This document shows, piece by piece, positions 54,991 to 64,000 of a stretch of 64,000 nucleotides of DNA. The translations under genes and the position numbers were made by a program. A model generated the notes under the pieces. It saw only the letters and a program-made list of their open reading frames with translations. It did not search any database and was not told the origin of the DNA. The stretch's first letter is position 1. Each line of letters begins with the position of its first letter. Source of the DNA: an uncultured Eubacteriales bacterium (GTDB lineage: Bacteria; Bacillota; Clostridia; Christensenellales; Aristaeellaceae); the NCBI GenBank assembly GCA_902777335.1, contig CACYTF010000011.1:1-64000 (forward strand). The letters run 5' to 3'.

Positions 54991-55593
54991 TCAAAGCATG
55001 GCCAATATATCTCCGGGCACCAGCTCGATGACCTCTCGCTTCAGCGCCTGGATCTGGGACATCAGCTCCCGCACCCGGGTGGACGACACGTCCCGCAGCG
55101 CCTCCGGGGTCTGAAGCACCCGGATGTATGGCGACAGCGCGCTCAAATACGGATCCCCGGCGATCTGTTCATCGCAGGCGTCCTTGCCCCGGGTCAGGCA
55201 CACGATGCCGAACGCATGGGCGATCTCCTCCACGTGCAGCCAACCGTGCTCCAGCTCCGGCAGCTTGTCCGAGCCCAGCAGCAGCGCCGGGTCCAGGCCC
55301 TCGTCCCGCAGGCGGCACAGCGTGTCGTAGGTGCGGGGCTGGCGCTGGGCAGTGAGCTCGCAGTCCGTCACGTCCATCCAGGGCCGGTTCCCCGAAAGTA
55401 TCTTCAGCATCTTCAGCCGCACCGCGTCGCTGTAGGCGTAGTCCTTGCCCTGCTCCCCCTGGATGTACGCGGACTTCGAGGGCACGAAGATCACGCCCTC
55501 GCGGCCGGTCTCATGCATGGCGAAGCGGGCCAGGTCCACGTGGGCCGCGGTGGGCGGGTTGAAGGCCCCGAAGAAGGCCAATACCCGCCTCAT
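54991..55593 (-). CDS. nadD: Nicotinate-nucleotide adenylyltransferase
   Basis: NadD joins nicotinate mononucleotide to ATP, giving deamido-NAD. The 200-residue protein has the nucleotidyltransferase start AFFGAFNPPTAAHVDLARFA (with the T/HxxH motif), LLGSDKLPELEHGW and the late SSTRVRELM motif (ISSTxIR-like). The first His of the classical HxGH is replaced by an Ala-Ala spacing (TAAH), which I note but do not regard as disabling. ATG 55593 overlaps the nadE stop (ATGA). Confidence 0.88.
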   Translation of the reverse strand: MRRVLAFFGAFNPPTAAHVDLARFAMHETGREGVIFVPSKSAYIQGEQGKDYAYSDAVRLKMLKILSGNRPWMDVTDCELTAQRQPRTYDTLCRLRDEGLDPALLLGSDKLPELEHGWLHVEEIAHAFGIVCLTRGKDACDEQIAGDPYLSALSPYIRVLQTPEALRDVSSTRVRELMSQIQALKREVIELVPGDILAML

Positions 55594-56378
55594 GGCCGCG
55601 CCTCCCCGTCGAAGGGCGTGAGGATCACCGGCATGCGGCGCTTGTGCAGGTTCGCCCGCTCCTTCGCGCGGATCTTCTCGTCGATCTCCGGGTCTCCGCA
55701 GCTGCCCAGCCGGATGTAGCGGTGGATGTCCGCGTAGGAAAGTCCCAGACGCTCCTCGTCGCTCTTGCCGGACAGGCCGTCCGTGGGCGTCTTCTCCACC
55801 AGCTCCCGGGGCAGCTCGGGCATGGTCAGTCCCACCTGCACCACCTCCACGCTGGTCAGCGCGCCCAGCAGCGCGAAGTCGCAGGAGGTGTCCCCGTCCT
55901 TGGTGCAATAGCCCACCGTGGCCTCGGAGAGGTTGCCGGTGCCCACCAGTCGCGCGCCCAGGCTCTGGCCGATGTAGCGCAGCACGGTCATGCGAAGCCG
56001 CGGCCCGACGTTGATGTCGCTCTCCCGGCTGTAGGGCACGGCGAACTCCCCCGCCCCGGCCCGCTCGCCCAGCTGGTCCGTGGCGCCCTTCAGCGCGTCG
56101 TGGATCGGGCCGATGTTGATCACGCGCCTGTGGATGCCCAGCGCCGCGCACACCCGGGCGCTGTCGTCGATGTCCTTCTGCGCGCCGTCCGGCAGCATCA
56201 CGCCGTACACGTTCTCCGGCCCGAAGGCCCTTGCGCACAGCGCCGCGCACACGGTGGAGTCCTTGCCGCCGGAGATGCCCAGCACCACGCGATTGAAGCG
56301 CTGGCTCTCCCCCAACGCCCGAAGCGCGGCCACCAGGCCGTCCCGCGCCTTCTCGGCGTCAAAACGATATTCGTTCAT
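55590..56378 (-). CDS. nadE: NH3-dependent NAD synthetase
   Basis: NadE amidates deamido-NAD to NAD+, using ATP and ammonia. The 262-residue protein has the P-loop motif VLGISGGKDSTVCAALCARA (about 32-51), GTGNLSEATVGYCTKDGD and the later SYADIHRYIRLG segment. The absence of a glutaminase domain makes it the ammonia-using type. ATG 56378 is preceded by GGAGGG. It heads the operon nadE-nadD-pncB-GH13 on the minus strand, with its own promoter. Confidence 0.95.
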   Translation of the reverse strand: MNEYRFDAEKARDGLVAALRALGESQRFNRVVLGISGGKDSTVCAALCARAFGPENVYGVMLPDGAQKDIDDSARVCAALGIHRRVINIGPIHDALKGATDQLGERAGAGEFAVPYSRESDINVGPRLRMTVLRYIGQSLGARLVGTGNLSEATVGYCTKDGDTSCDFALLGALTSVEVVQVGLTMPELPRELVEKTPTDGLSGKSDEERLGLSYADIHRYIRLGSCGDPEIDEKIRAKERANLHKRRMPVILTPFDGEARP

Positions 56379-56423
56379 GGTTTTTCCCTCCGTTCGCCCG
56401 GAAAGCCGGGCCCGCATGGCTCT

Positions 56424-56452
56424 ATTATACCTGTATGAACCCGGATTCGCAA
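56424..56452 (-). promoter_or_regulatory. Promoter of the NAD operon
   Basis: On the minus strand, TTGCGA (56447-56452) and TATAAT (56424-56429) are 17 bases apart, 45 bases before nadE. Confidence 0.7.
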
Positions 56453-56469
56453 GAGGTTTACATCATTAA

Positions 56470-56504
56470 GCGCGGCGGCACCAGATTTCGCAGTGCCGCC
56501 GCGC
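56470..56504 (-). terminator. Hairpin after the GH3 gene
   Basis: A perfect 12-pair GC stem, gcgcggcggcac/gtgccgccgcgc with an 11-base loop, lies 19 bases after the GH3 stop. The following bases on the minus strand (ttaatgatg) are only moderately T-rich, so termination may be partial. Confidence 0.6.
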
Positions 56505-56523
56505 CCGTCGTTCAGCCCCCGGC

Positions 56524-58791
56524 TCAGCCGTTGATCTGATCCAGCAGGGCCAGTATCTGTTCCTCGGTGACCATGCCCGCGCTGAAGCCCAGGGCATTGC
56601 GCAGGGGCATGTAGTTGATCATGGCCGCGCCCATCTCGTCGTTGATGGCCTCGGCGGCGGCCTGGGTCTGCTCCTCCGGGTTCGGCGCGAACATCGCGAA
56701 GGCCTTGTCGATCAGCGGCTTCACGACGGCGGCGGCCCTCGGGTCGGCCAGTATGTCCATGAATATGCTGTTCATGTCGTAGTGCCGGGGGATCCGGGCG
56801 GTGCCGGTGACGGTCACCTTTTCGCACAGCGGCAGGTCGCGGGAGGACGCGCCCACCTGCACGGCGTAGTCGCCGGACACCACGAACCAGTCGTGGATCT
56901 CCGCGTTCCAGTAGGCGAAGCTGCGCTTGTTAAGCGTAAAGCTGACCGTCTTCGCCTCGCCGGGCTGCAGGTCCACCTTCACAAAGCCCTTCAGCTCGCG
57001 CACCGGGCGGATGACGTCGGCCTCGGGCGGCGCGACGTACAGTTGCACCACGGCCTTGCCGGCGCGCTCGCCGGTGTTCTTCACGGTGACGGTGGCGGTG
57101 ACCTCCTGGGTATCGTCGATGGCCTTTTCGGAAAGGCGCAGGTCGGAATACTCAAAGGTGGTGTAGGACAGGCCGTGGCCGAACGGGAACAGCACGTCCA
57201 TAGCCTTCTTGTCGTAGTAGCGGTAGCCCACGAACACGCCCTCGCGGTACTCGGTGACATTGCCCTCGCCGCCGTAGTACAGGAAGCTGGGGTTGTCCTC
57301 CAGGCGCTTCGGGAAGGTCTCGGCCAGGTGGCCGGAGGGGTTCTCGTCGCCGTAGAGCACGCGCACGGTGGCAAGGCCCACGGCCTGGCCGCCCAGGTAC
57401 GCCTCCAGAACGCCCTTCACGGAATCGATCCAGGGCATCTCCACCGGGGAGCCGTTGTGCAGCACCACCGCGGTGTTCGGGTTGGCCGCCGCCACCGCCG
57501 CGATCAGTTTGTTCTGGCAGTCGGGCAAGCGCATGTGCCTGCGGTCGTAGCCCTCGGATTCATAGGCGTCCGGCAGGCCGGCGAACACCACGGCCACCTT
57601 GGCGGCCTTCGCGGCGGCCACGGCCTCGGCGATCTGTTCGTCGGTGGCGGTATCGCTGGCGGCGCTGTAGCCCTGGGCATAGGTCACCTTCAGGCCCGTG
57701 GCGGCCTCCACCGCGCCGGTGGTCTTGAAGGAATTGATGTGGCTGCTGCCGCCGCCCTGATAGCGGGGCTTCTCGGCGAACTCGCCGATGAAGGCCACGG
57801 CGTCGTCCCGGTTCAGGGGCAGTATGCCGCCCTCGTTCTTCAACAGCACCATGCACTGGGCCGCGATCCGCGCCGACATCTCGTGCTGGGCCTCCTTGTC
57901 CCAGGGGGTGTCGGGCTTCGCGTGCTCGACGAATCGGTACACGATGTTGAGTATCCGCTCGACGCACTTGTCCACCTCGGCCTCGTCCAGCGCGCCGGAT
58001 TTCACGGCCTCGACGATCTTTCTGTCGTTGGCGCCGCCGGAGGCGGGCATCTCCAGGTCCAGCCCGGCCAGTATGCCCTTCACGCGGTCCGCGGTGGCGC
58101 CCCAGTCGCTCATCACGTAGCCCTCAAAGCCCCACTCGCCTCTGAGCACGTCGGTGAGCAGCCACTTGTTCTCGGAGGCGTAGGTGCCGTTGACACGGTT
58201 GTACGAGCACATCACCGTCCAGGGCTGGGCCTGCTTCACGGACATTTCAAACGCCGGGAAGTAGATCTCCCGCAGCGTGCGCTCGTCGGCGTCGGAGGAG
58301 GAGCTCATGCGGCGGTGCTCCTGGGAGTTGGCCGCGAAGTGCTTGATGGAGGTGCCCACGTCCTTGCTCTGCACGCCGTTGATGTAGGCCGCGGACATGC
58401 TGCCGGCCAGATACGGGTCTTCGGAGAAGTACTCGAAGTTGCGGCCGCACAGCGGCGAGCGCTTGATGTTCACCGCCGGGCCCAGCACCACGGACAGGCC
58501 CTCATGCTGGCAGGAATCGCCGATGGCCTCGCCCATGGCGCGGATCATGTCCACGTCAAAGGAGGCCGCGGTGGCGCAGGCCGCCGGGAAGCAAACGGCC
58601 TTGATGCTGTCGTTGATGCCCAGGTGGTCGCCCTCGGTGTCCTGCTTCCGGAGGCCGTGGGGGCCGTCGGAGACCATGCTGGCGGGCACGCCCAGCCGCT
58701 CGACGGGCTTGGTGTGCCAGAAATCGAGGCCCGAGCACAGCCCGGCCTTTTCCTCGAGGGTCATCTGGGAGATGAGCTTTTTGATGTCCAT
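56524..58791 (-). CDS. GH3 beta-glucosidase
   Basis: GH3 enzymes remove terminal beta-linked glucose or related sugars. The 755-residue protein has the N-terminal (beta/alpha)8 domain with the catalytic nucleophile in GYVMSDWGATADR. The middle domain carries AVVLHNGSPVEMPWIDSVKG. The C-terminal fibronectin-type-III-like domain (ADVIRPVRELKGFVKVDLQP) follows, then a further 90-residue tail (LADPRAAAVVKPLIDKAFAM). No signal peptide is present, so it acts in the cytoplasm. AAGGAGCG precedes the ATG. It lies after an oligosaccharide/peptide-type ABC importer, which likely supplies its substrate, such as cellobiose or laminaribiose. Confidence 0.93.
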   Translation of the reverse strand: MDIKKLISQMTLEEKAGLCSGLDFWHTKPVERLGVPASMVSDGPHGLRKQDTEGDHLGINDSIKAVCFPAACATAASFDVDMIRAMGEAIGDSCQHEGLSVVLGPAVNIKRSPLCGRNFEYFSEDPYLAGSMSAAYINGVQSKDVGTSIKHFAANSQEHRRMSSSSDADERTLREIYFPAFEMSVKQAQPWTVMCSYNRVNGTYASENKWLLTDVLRGEWGFEGYVMSDWGATADRVKGILAGLDLEMPASGGANDRKIVEAVKSGALDEAEVDKCVERILNIVYRFVEHAKPDTPWDKEAQHEMSARIAAQCMVLLKNEGGILPLNRDDAVAFIGEFAEKPRYQGGGSSHINSFKTTGAVEAATGLKVTYAQGYSAASDTATDEQIAEAVAAAKAAKVAVVFAGLPDAYESEGYDRRHMRLPDCQNKLIAAVAAANPNTAVVLHNGSPVEMPWIDSVKGVLEAYLGGQAVGLATVRVLYGDENPSGHLAETFPKRLEDNPSFLYYGGEGNVTEYREGVFVGYRYYDKKAMDVLFPFGHGLSYTTFEYSDLRLSEKAIDDTQEVTATVTVKNTGERAGKAVVQLYVAPPEADVIRPVRELKGFVKVDLQPGEAKTVSFTLNKRSFAYWNAEIHDWFVVSGDYAVQVGASSRDLPLCEKVTVTGTARIPRHYDMNSIFMDILADPRAAAVVKPLIDKAFAMFAPNPEEQTQAAAEAINDEMGAAMINYMPLRNALGFSAGMVTEEQILALLDQING

Positions 58792-58814
58792 TGAGTCACG
58801 CTCCTTGTTGGTTT

Positions 58815-58923
58815 GGGGAGTTGGGAGTTGGGAGTAGGCAGTAGGCAGTAGGGAGTAGGGAGTAGGTATGGCGGAAAAAACGTCAACTCCTACTCCCTAC
58901 TCCCTTGTCCCTGTTCCCTACTC
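58815..58923. repeat. Heptamer arrays forming a long inverted repeat
   Basis: GGGAGTT/GGGAGTA units (58815-58866) face TACTCCC units (58885-58923). The inner parts pair perfectly over 16 bases (58851-58866 with 58889-58904) around a 22-base loop. The hairpin lies between the ABC ATPase stop and the GH3 gene on the minus strand. Confidence 0.9.
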
Positions 58924-59775
58924 CGCCTTCAGATCCACCGTGCTCAGATCCCACGCCTCGTGGATCTTCGGCACATCGGAGATCAGGCGCTTGGTGTAGG
59001 CGGCCTTGGGATTGATGATCACCTCGTCCGCCTTGCCGAACTCCACGAACTTGCCGTGCTCCATGATGTACACGGTGTCGGAGATGTAGTAGGCCAGGCC
59101 GATGTCGTGGGTGATGAATATGATGGTCATGCCGGTCTCGTCGCGCAGATCCAGCAGCATGTCGAGTATCGTGGCGCGGGAGCAGGCGTCCACCATGCTG
59201 GTGGGCTCGTCGGCCAGCAGAATCTTGGGCTTCAGCAGGAAGATGCGGGCGATCATCAGGCGCTGCATCTGGCCGCCGGACAGCTCGAACGGATACTTGT
59301 TGGTCAGCTCGGCGAACTTCAGGTTCACGAACGAGCAGGCCTCCGTCATCATTTCGATCTTCTTTTCCTTCGGCAGGTTCTTGCCGCCGCGCATGTTGAT
59401 GCAGTCCAGCAGCACGCTGTCGATCTTGTGGAACACGTTGTAGGACGAGAAGGGGTCCTGGAAGATGGCCTGTATGCCCTTCCAGTATTCCCGCTTCTTG
59501 GCGCCGGAGGAGATATCGCGGGGCTTGCCCATGAACTGGATCTCGCCCTCGGTGGCGTTCAGCAGGCCCAGCAGCATCTTGGACAGGGTGGTCTTGCCGG
59601 AGCCGGACTCGCCCACGATGGACACGAATTCGCCCACGTGGAAGTCAAAGTCCACGTGATCGACGGCCACGGTCTTCTTGTCGCCCAGGCCGAACACCTT
59701 GGTGACGCCGCGGCCCGACAGGCACATCGGGGCGTTGGTGAAGTCCTTGGACTGCCTGGTCTTGGTCTCACTCAT
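58918..59775 (-). CDS. Oligopeptide/oligosaccharide ABC transporter ATPase (OppF-type)
   Basis: The 285-residue ATPase has Walker [12 protein letters not shown] (about 54-64), Q-loop [19 protein letters not shown], signature [20 protein letters not shown], Walker [17 protein letters not shown] and [13 protein letters not shown]. It pairs with the OppD-type ATPase upstream; the starts overlap by eight bases. The C-terminus lacks the Cys-rich OppF motif, so it may be a carbohydrate-type member. It is the fifth gene of the importer operon. Confidence 0.92.
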   Translation of the reverse strand: MSETKTRQSKDFTNAPMCLSGRGVTKVFGLGDKKTVAVDHVDFDFHVGEFVSIVGESGSGKTTLSKMLLGLLNATEGEIQFMGKPRDISSGAKKREYWKGIQAIFQDPFSSYNVFHKIDSVLLDCINMRGGKNLPKEKKIEMMTEACSFVNLKFAELTNKYPFELSGGQMQRLMIARIFLLKPKILLADEPTSMVDACSRATILDMLLDLRDETGMTIIFITHDIGLAYYISDTVYIMEHGKFVEFGKADEVIINPKAAYTKRLISDVPKIHEAWDLSTVDLKAE

Positions 59776-60781
59776 GGCTGTACACCTCCTTCAGCTCGTC
59801 CACGCCCATCAGGCAGCGGTACATGCGGGTCTCGTTCTCGCCGAAGAACCGCTCCGGAATGCCGGTGTAGCGGCATTCGGGCTTGGCGTACTTGCAGCGC
59901 TCGGCGAAGCGGCAGCCCTGCGGGGGCTTCTTCAGGTTCGGCGGGGTGCCGGGGATGGCCGTCAGCGTGGTGCCGCGGGTGCCCTCCTCGGGAACCAGTA
60001 TCGAGCCCATCAGGCCGTGGGAGTAGGGATGCGTCGGGTCGAACACCATTTCCTTCGCGGTGCCCTTTTCCACGATCTGGCCGGCGTACATGACCATGAT
60101 GTCGTCGGTCACGTTGTACAGCAGCGGCAGCTCGTGGGTGATGAACATCATGGACTTGATGTAGCCCTTCTCCATCAGCTCGCGCATCATCTTGATGACC
60201 ATCTTCTGGCTGGTGACGTCCAGCGCCGAGGACGGCTCGTCGGCAATCAGCACCTTGGGCGAGAGGATCGTCGATATGGCGATGACGGTGCGCTGCTTCA
60301 TGCCGCCGGACAGCTCCACCGCGTGCTTGTCCAGCACGCTTGCGGGCAGGCCCAGCTCGGCAAAGCGCTTTTCGGCGCGCTCGCGGATCTCCTTCTTGTT
60401 GGCGTTGGGCTCGTGCACGCGGATGACGTCCTCGACGAAGCGGATGATCTTCATCGTGGGGTTCAGCGCGTTCATGGCCGCCTGCGGGATGTAGGCGATC
60501 TCCGTGCCCAGGATGCTCTTGCGCACGGCGTCCGGGTCCATGCCGGAGATGTTCCTGCCGTCGATGATGATGTCCCCGCTGATGTAGTGCAGCGGCGGGA
60601 AGTAATAGCCCATCATGCTCAGCGCCAGCGTGGACTTGCCGCAGCCGGACTCGCCGGCCACGCCCAGGCTCTTGCCCTCTTCGATGTCAAAGGAGACGCC
60701 GTCCACCGCGTACACGTCCTCGTGGAAGCGGGTGACATACTTTGTCTTGAGGTTCCTGACCTCCAAAATCTTCTTTCCCAT
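59768..60781 (-). CDS. Oligopeptide/oligosaccharide ABC transporter ATPase (OppD-type)
   Basis: This 337-residue ATPase has Walker [12 protein letters not shown] (about 42-52), signature [20 protein letters not shown], Walker [17 protein letters not shown] and [14 protein letters not shown]. The C-terminal oligopeptide/dipeptide extension with the Cys cluster ([17 protein letters not shown]) is typical of DppD/OppD proteins. It lies between the second permease and the OppF-type ATPase. GGAGGCAGCC precedes the ATG. Confidence 0.94.
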   Translation of the reverse strand: MGKKILEVRNLKTKYVTRFHEDVYAVDGVSFDIEEGKSLGVAGESGCGKSTLALSMMGYYFPPLHYISGDIIIDGRNISGMDPDAVRKSILGTEIAYIPQAAMNALNPTMKIIRFVEDVIRVHEPNANKKEIRERAEKRFAELGLPASVLDKHAVELSGGMKQRTVIAISTILSPKVLIADEPSSALDVTSQKMVIKMMRELMEKGYIKSMMFITHELPLLYNVTDDIMVMYAGQIVEKGTAKEMVFDPTHPYSHGLMGSILVPEEGTRGTTLTAIPGTPPNLKKPPQGCRFAERCKYAKPECRYTGIPERFFGENETRMYRCLMGVDELKEVYSHE

Positions 60782-60791
60782 GGCTGCCTCC

Positions 60792-62042
60792 TTAATCCCT
60801 CAGGGTGGGGTTGAACACCTGGTCCAGGCCCGTGTTCATCAGGTTCAGCGAGAACGAGATGAGCGTGATGGTGAGGATGACCGGGAAGTACGCCCACCAG
60901 GAGCCGTTCGTGTGCGCCGAATACAGCATGGCCCAGTTCATCATCAGGCCCAGCGTGGGCACCTCGGTGGTGCGCGGTCCCAGGCCCAGCAGCGACAGCT
61001 GCGCCTCGGCCAGTATGCCGCTGGACACCTGAAGGATAAACGCCATCACCACGTAGCTGGCGATGTAGGGCAGTATGTCGGTCAGTATGATCCTGAACAG
61101 GCTGTGGCCCGACAGCTTGGACAGGTTCACGTGGTCGCGGTTTCTGAGGGAGATGACCTGCGAGCGCACGGAACGGGTGGTCCACGTCCAGCTGGTCAGG
61201 CCGATGACCAGGGCGACCACCGTCGCGCCGCGCTGCTCCTGGCCGATGGAATAGCTGATCAGGATCAGCAGCACGAAGCCCGGGATGACGGTGAAGATGT
61301 TCGTGATGAACATGATGATGTCGTCCACGAAACCGCCCACATAGCCGGACAGCAAGCCCAGCGTGAGGCCCACCAGCGTGGCCACCGCGCCGGCCAGCAG
61401 GCCGATCAGCAGGGAGGTGCCCGCCGCGGAGATCAGCTCCTTCAGCACGTCGCGGCCAAAGTTGTCGGTGCCCAGCGGCAGTCGCTTCACATTGGCGACG
61501 GCGTTGGTGTTCACATAATCGGTCTTGGTGATCTTGCCCTGCTCCTCCAGCTCGCCGGTCTCCTCGTTCTTCTCGGTGATGATCAGCGTCTCGGCCGCGC
61601 CGATCTCGGCGATGGAGTTGTTCAGGCGCTTGTAATAGTTCCGCTTGGCCTGGGTCATGCCCTTGGGCTTGACGGCGGGATCATAGTTGGCCTTCCACAG
61701 GTCGATCATCGCGTCGGTATCCGAGATATCCAAGCCCTCCACGCTGATCTGCATGGCGGTGAACCATTCCACCATGGCCACGCGATCCTCGTTCGTCAGC
61801 AGCTTCGCCAGGCGCTTTTCATCCGCGTCCGGCAGGCGCAGCGTCTCGGTGCTGGTCTTGGTGGCGTCGTACAGCGAAACATAGGTGCCGGGCTTGGCGA
61901 AGGTGCCCACGCCGATCATCTGCAGCGGATTTCCAGGATTGACCAGCGGATAGATGAACATGGTCAGCAGAATCGCCAGAAAGATGATAAAGCCCACCAG
62001 AAACTTTGAGGAGTGGAAAACCTGCTTGAGTGTATTCTTCAT
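60792..62042 (-). CDS. ABC transporter permease (OppC-type) with long insert
   Basis: The 416-residue permease of the OppC/DppC type has one N-terminal helix (about 15-35), a soluble insert (about 40-185) and the usual five C-terminal helices with the coupling loop [20 protein letters not shown] (about 304-323). The N-terminal soluble insert is longer than in standard OppC (about 300 residues total). This occurs in several Clostridia and Thermotoga sugar-type homologues. It is 17 bases after the first permease and shares its operon. Confidence 0.92.
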   Translation of the reverse strand: MKNTLKQVFHSSKFLVGFIIFLAILLTMFIYPLVNPGNPLQMIGVGTFAKPGTYVSLYDATKTSTETLRLPDADEKRLAKLLTNEDRVAMVEWFTAMQISVEGLDISDTDAMIDLWKANYDPAVKPKGMTQAKRNYYKRLNNSIAEIGAAETLIITEKNEETGELEEQGKITKTDYVNTNAVANVKRLPLGTDNFGRDVLKELISAAGTSLLIGLLAGAVATLVGLTLGLLSGYVGGFVDDIIMFITNIFTVIPGFVLLILISYSIGQEQRGATVVALVIGLTSWTWTTRSVRSQVISLRNRDHVNLSKLSGHSLFRIILTDILPYIASYVVMAFILQVSSGILAEAQLSLLGLGPRTTEVPTLGLMMNWAMLYSAHTNGSWWAYFPVILTITLISFSLNLMNTGLDQVFNPTLRD

Positions 62043-62059
62043 GCTCTGCTCCCCCTTCC

Positions 62060-63067
62060 CTATGCGTCGAACTGCGCAGCCTTGACGCGCGGGTCGATGA
62101 AGCCGTAGATGATATCCAGCAGGAACGTCACGACCAGCACCATGAAGGTGATGATCAGCGTCGTGGCGGAAATCAGCGGATAATCCGCCGCCGTGACCGC
62201 CGAATACATCGTGCTGCCCAGTCCCGGATAGCTGAAGATGATCTCAGCCACCAGCGCGCCGCCGATCATCGTGCCGATGGACAGCGCGAGGCCCGTCACC
62301 TGGGGCAGCATGGCGTTGCGGAACACATAGCCGACGATCTTGCGGTCCTTGATGCCCAGGAAGCGGGCGTACTTGACGTAATCCGCGTTCAGCTCATAGA
62401 TGGACATGGAACGCATGCCGATCGCCTGGCCGCCGACGGACACCAGCACGATGCTCCAGAAGGGCAGCTGATAGTGGCTGATCACCGATTTGATGAAGCT
62501 CCAGCTGAAATTCGGGATCATGTCGAAGGCGTAGCCGCCGCCGATCGGTGCGATCTTCCAGTTCACCGCGAACAGCACCAGCAGCGTCACCGCCATGCCG
62601 AAGGCGGGCACGTTGCTCAGAAACAGCGATACCGGCAGCAGCACCTTGTCAAAACCCTTTCGTATATACGCTGCCAGCGCGCCCAGCAGATTGCCCAGCA
62701 GCCAGCCCACCAGGATCGCGGGCAGCTGGAGCGCGATGGTCCAGCCGATGGCGCTGGAGATGATGTCGCTGACCCTGCGGGGATACTGGCTGAACGAGGT
62801 TCCCAGATCCCCCCGGAACAGGTTCTTCACGAAGATGAAGAACTGGGTGATCATGGGCTTGTCCGTGCCGAATTCCGCCTCATAGCGCTTGTAGATCTCC
62901 TGAACCGCGCTGGCGTCGGTCATGCCCTGAGCCATCTTGCCGGTGATGGCGGACACGGGGTCCGCCGGCATCAGGCGCGGCAGCACGAAATTCAGGATCA
63001 CGGCGGCGACCAGTGTGATCAGAAACCACACGATCTTCTTGCCGAAGTACTTCCTGTATCCTTTCAT
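62060..63067 (-). CDS. ABC transporter permease (OppB-type)
   Basis: The 335-residue permease of the OppB/DppB type has the N-terminal helix (about 10-28) and about five further helices. The region [20 protein letters not shown] and the coupling loop [20 protein letters not shown] (about 220-239) are family-typical. GGGAGGATAACCCG precedes the start on the minus strand. It is the first permease after the binding-protein gene; the gap to that gene (63068-63442) holds a terminator-like hairpin and a heptamer inverted repeat. Confidence 0.93.
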   Translation of the reverse strand: MKGYRKYFGKKIVWFLITLVAAVILNFVLPRLMPADPVSAITGKMAQGMTDASAVQEIYKRYEAEFGTDKPMITQFFIFVKNLFRGDLGTSFSQYPRRVSDIISSAIGWTIALQLPAILVGWLLGNLLGALAAYIRKGFDKVLLPVSLFLSNVPAFGMAVTLLVLFAVNWKIAPIGGGYAFDMIPNFSWSFIKSVISHYQLPFWSIVLVSVGGQAIGMRSMSIYELNADYVKYARFLGIKDRKIVGYVFRNAMLPQVTGLALSIGTMIGGALVAEIIFSYPGLGSTMYSAVTAADYPLISATTLIITFMVLVVTFLLDIIYGFIDPRVKAAQFDA

Positions 63068-63245
63068 ACCGGGTTATCCTCCCTTACTGTCACCCTGCAA
63101 TACTGTCCTCATTCGAAAGCGCGGCGCAGCGCCGGATGCCCTTTCCCTACCGGCGAAGCCGGGCAGCCCGTCGTTGGCATGCTGCAAGGCCGGCGCCGAA
63201 AAGTCGGCGGCAGACGCCGCGGATTGAATCGGGAACAGTATAAAT

Positions 63246-63354
63246 GGGGAATTGGGAATTGGAAATCAAGACCGGCCGCGCAGGCCGCCTGCAGAACAAA
63301 ACCTGCCCATGCCTTGCGCCACGGGCCCGGTTTCCATTCCCAATTCCCAATTCC
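63246..63354. repeat. GGGAATT heptamer inverted repeat
   Basis: GGAATTGGGAATTGG (63248-63262) and its exact complement (63340-63354) form a 15-base perfect inverted repeat 77 bases apart. It lies between the solute-binding gene and the permeases. The rest of 63068-63442 is GC-rich, with several short palindromes but no gene I can support. Confidence 0.85.
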
Positions 63355-63370
63355 TCATTCGATTGATGAA

Positions 63371-63409
63371 GAACGGCCATGCTCCGAGATGGTCGAAGCA
63401 TGGCCGTTC
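63371..63409 (-). terminator. Terminator or attenuator after solute-binding protein gene
   Basis: A perfect 13-pair stem, gaacggccatgct/agcatggccgttc with a 13-base loop, lies 33 bases after the binding-protein stop. On the minus strand ttcttcat follows. Such partial terminators usually keep binding protein in excess of permeases. Confidence 0.7.
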
Positions 63410-63442
63410 GCGTCATGCCTTAATCGGAATCACAACCGATTA

Positions 63443-64000
63443 TCAGCCGACAAGCTCCAGCTCATACAGAGCGGCGATGCCGTAGCCGTCGGTGCAGTCA
63501 GCCGGCGGAATGTTGCGGCCGTCGTCGCCAGCCGGGAAGTTCGTCCACACGGACTCGTTCACGGCATGGAACAGGGAAGGACGATACATCAGGGAGAAGC
63601 TGGGAACCTCGGTCAGGTAGATCTTGGTCAGCTCGGTATACAGGCCCTTCAGCTCTTCCTCGTCAGTGGTCAGCGGGATCTTCTTCAGCAGAGCGTCCGC
63701 CTCTTCATTGACATACTGGCCCCAGTTGCCGCTCCAGTTGTTCTCGACGCCCACGAACTCGCTGCCCATGAACTGGTTCACGCGGGTCCAGGGGTTGGAG
63801 GGAGAAGCGGCCTCGGGAGACCACATGTAGATGGCATACTCGGTCTGGTTGGGGTTGGTGAACACGGTCTGGTAGATATCCCACTCGGGGTACAGGGTGG
63901 TGATCTCAAGGCCGATGTTCTTGCCGGCGGCCGCGACCACTTCCATGGAAGCCTGCCAGTCGGTCCAGCCGTTGGGGCACACGGCGTTCAGGGAGATCTT
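63443..64000 (-). CDS. ABC transporter solute-binding protein, 5' end outside window
   Basis: The C-terminal 185 residues of an SBP_bac_5-type (oligopeptide/oligosaccharide) binding protein are present: PNGWTDWQASMEVVAAAGKN, GLEITTLYPEWDIY, YAIYMWSPEAASPSNPWTRV and TEVPSFSLMYRPSLFHAVNE. The gene continues past the window end, so start, signal peptide and lipobox are not visible. Being first in the operon with two permeases, two ATPases and a GH3 enzyme, it probably binds an oligosaccharide. Confidence 0.92.
   Translation of the reverse strand, partial: KISLNAVCPNGWTDWQASMEVVAAAGKNIGLEITTLYPEWDIYQTVFTNPNQTEYAIYMWSPEAASPSNPWTRVNQFMGSEFVGVENNWSGNWGQYVNEEADALLKKIPLTTDEEELKGLYTELTKIYLTEVPSFSLMYRPSLFHAVNESVWTNFPAGDDGRNIPPADCTDGYGIAALYELELVG

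Noticed and set aside
63068-63240. GC-rich palindromes that might encode an RNA or riboswitch
   Set aside because: Only short, overlapping GC stems are visible, with no conserved motif of a known riboswitch class.

Overview
The window looks like chromosome of a high-GC member of the Clostridia. The backbone follows the classical Firmicutes order rimM-trmD-rplS-rbgA-rnhB-yraN ... yifB ... dprA-topA-trmFO-hslV-hslU. Gene starts carry strong AGGAGG-type ribosome binding sites, and many promoters fit the sigma-A consensus with 17-base spacers. Lipid-carrier glycosyltransferases, many short secreted proteins with Ala-Leu-Ala-Glu type signal-peptide ends, CotH-kinase and LuxR proteins recall uncultured gut or rumen lineages (Christensenellales/Aristaeellaceae-like). 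That placement is inference. I saw no rRNA, tRNA, CRISPR array or intact transposase.

Layout. 1-4276: translation and ribosome-assembly operon, with a TrmD carrying an unusual C-terminal extension. 4302-16145: accessory block between yraN and yifB, holding a membrane LuxR regulator with a DUF3592/leucine-rich-repeat partner, three tandem related secreted proteins, a giant double GT-C glycosyltransferase fusion and a GH4 glycosidase. 16168-17697: yifB. 17698-25201: mobile-looking accessory segment. It starts with three small genes bracketed by two copies of the yifB 3' end, followed by a RelB/ParE-type toxin-antitoxin pair, a GmrSD remnant, and a visibly lower-GC cassette of ECF sigma factor, DUF4367 anti-sigma-like protein, frameshifted sigma-like protein, two FtsX-like permeases, an ABC ATPase and a small secreted cysteine-containing protein. 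25525-29672: 2-hydroxycarboxylate transporter and an envelope-glycan operon (GT2-GtrA fusion, phosphodiester glycosidase, small membrane protein). 29681-36396: dprA, a topA that lacks its catalytic-tyrosine segment, trmFO, hslV and hslU, with a MalT-like LuxR regulator where codY often lies.

36404-51792: LuxR regulator, secreted proteins, a TIR-membrane-beta-propeller protein, thioesterase, two-gene minimal SUF system, CotH kinase-like protein, polar amino-acid ABC transporter, XRE-TPR regulator and a Phd/PIN toxin-antitoxin pair. 51793-52175: cluster of interspersed palindromes. 52176-56378 (minus): NAD operon nadE-nadD-pncB followed by a GH13 glycosidase. 56524-64000 (minus): an oligosaccharide/peptide-type ABC importer (solute-binding protein, two permeases, two ATPases) ending in a GH3 beta-glucosidase, probably beta-glucoside uptake and hydrolysis.

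The best candidate for an undescribed system is the 19777-25201 sigma/anti-sigma/ABC/secreted-protein cassette. Other striking points are the two synonymously diverged yifB 3' ends, the topA lesion, the trio of secreted paralogues, the TIR-propeller protein, and intergenic heptamer arrays of the form GGGAnnn, two of which form long perfect inverted repeats.
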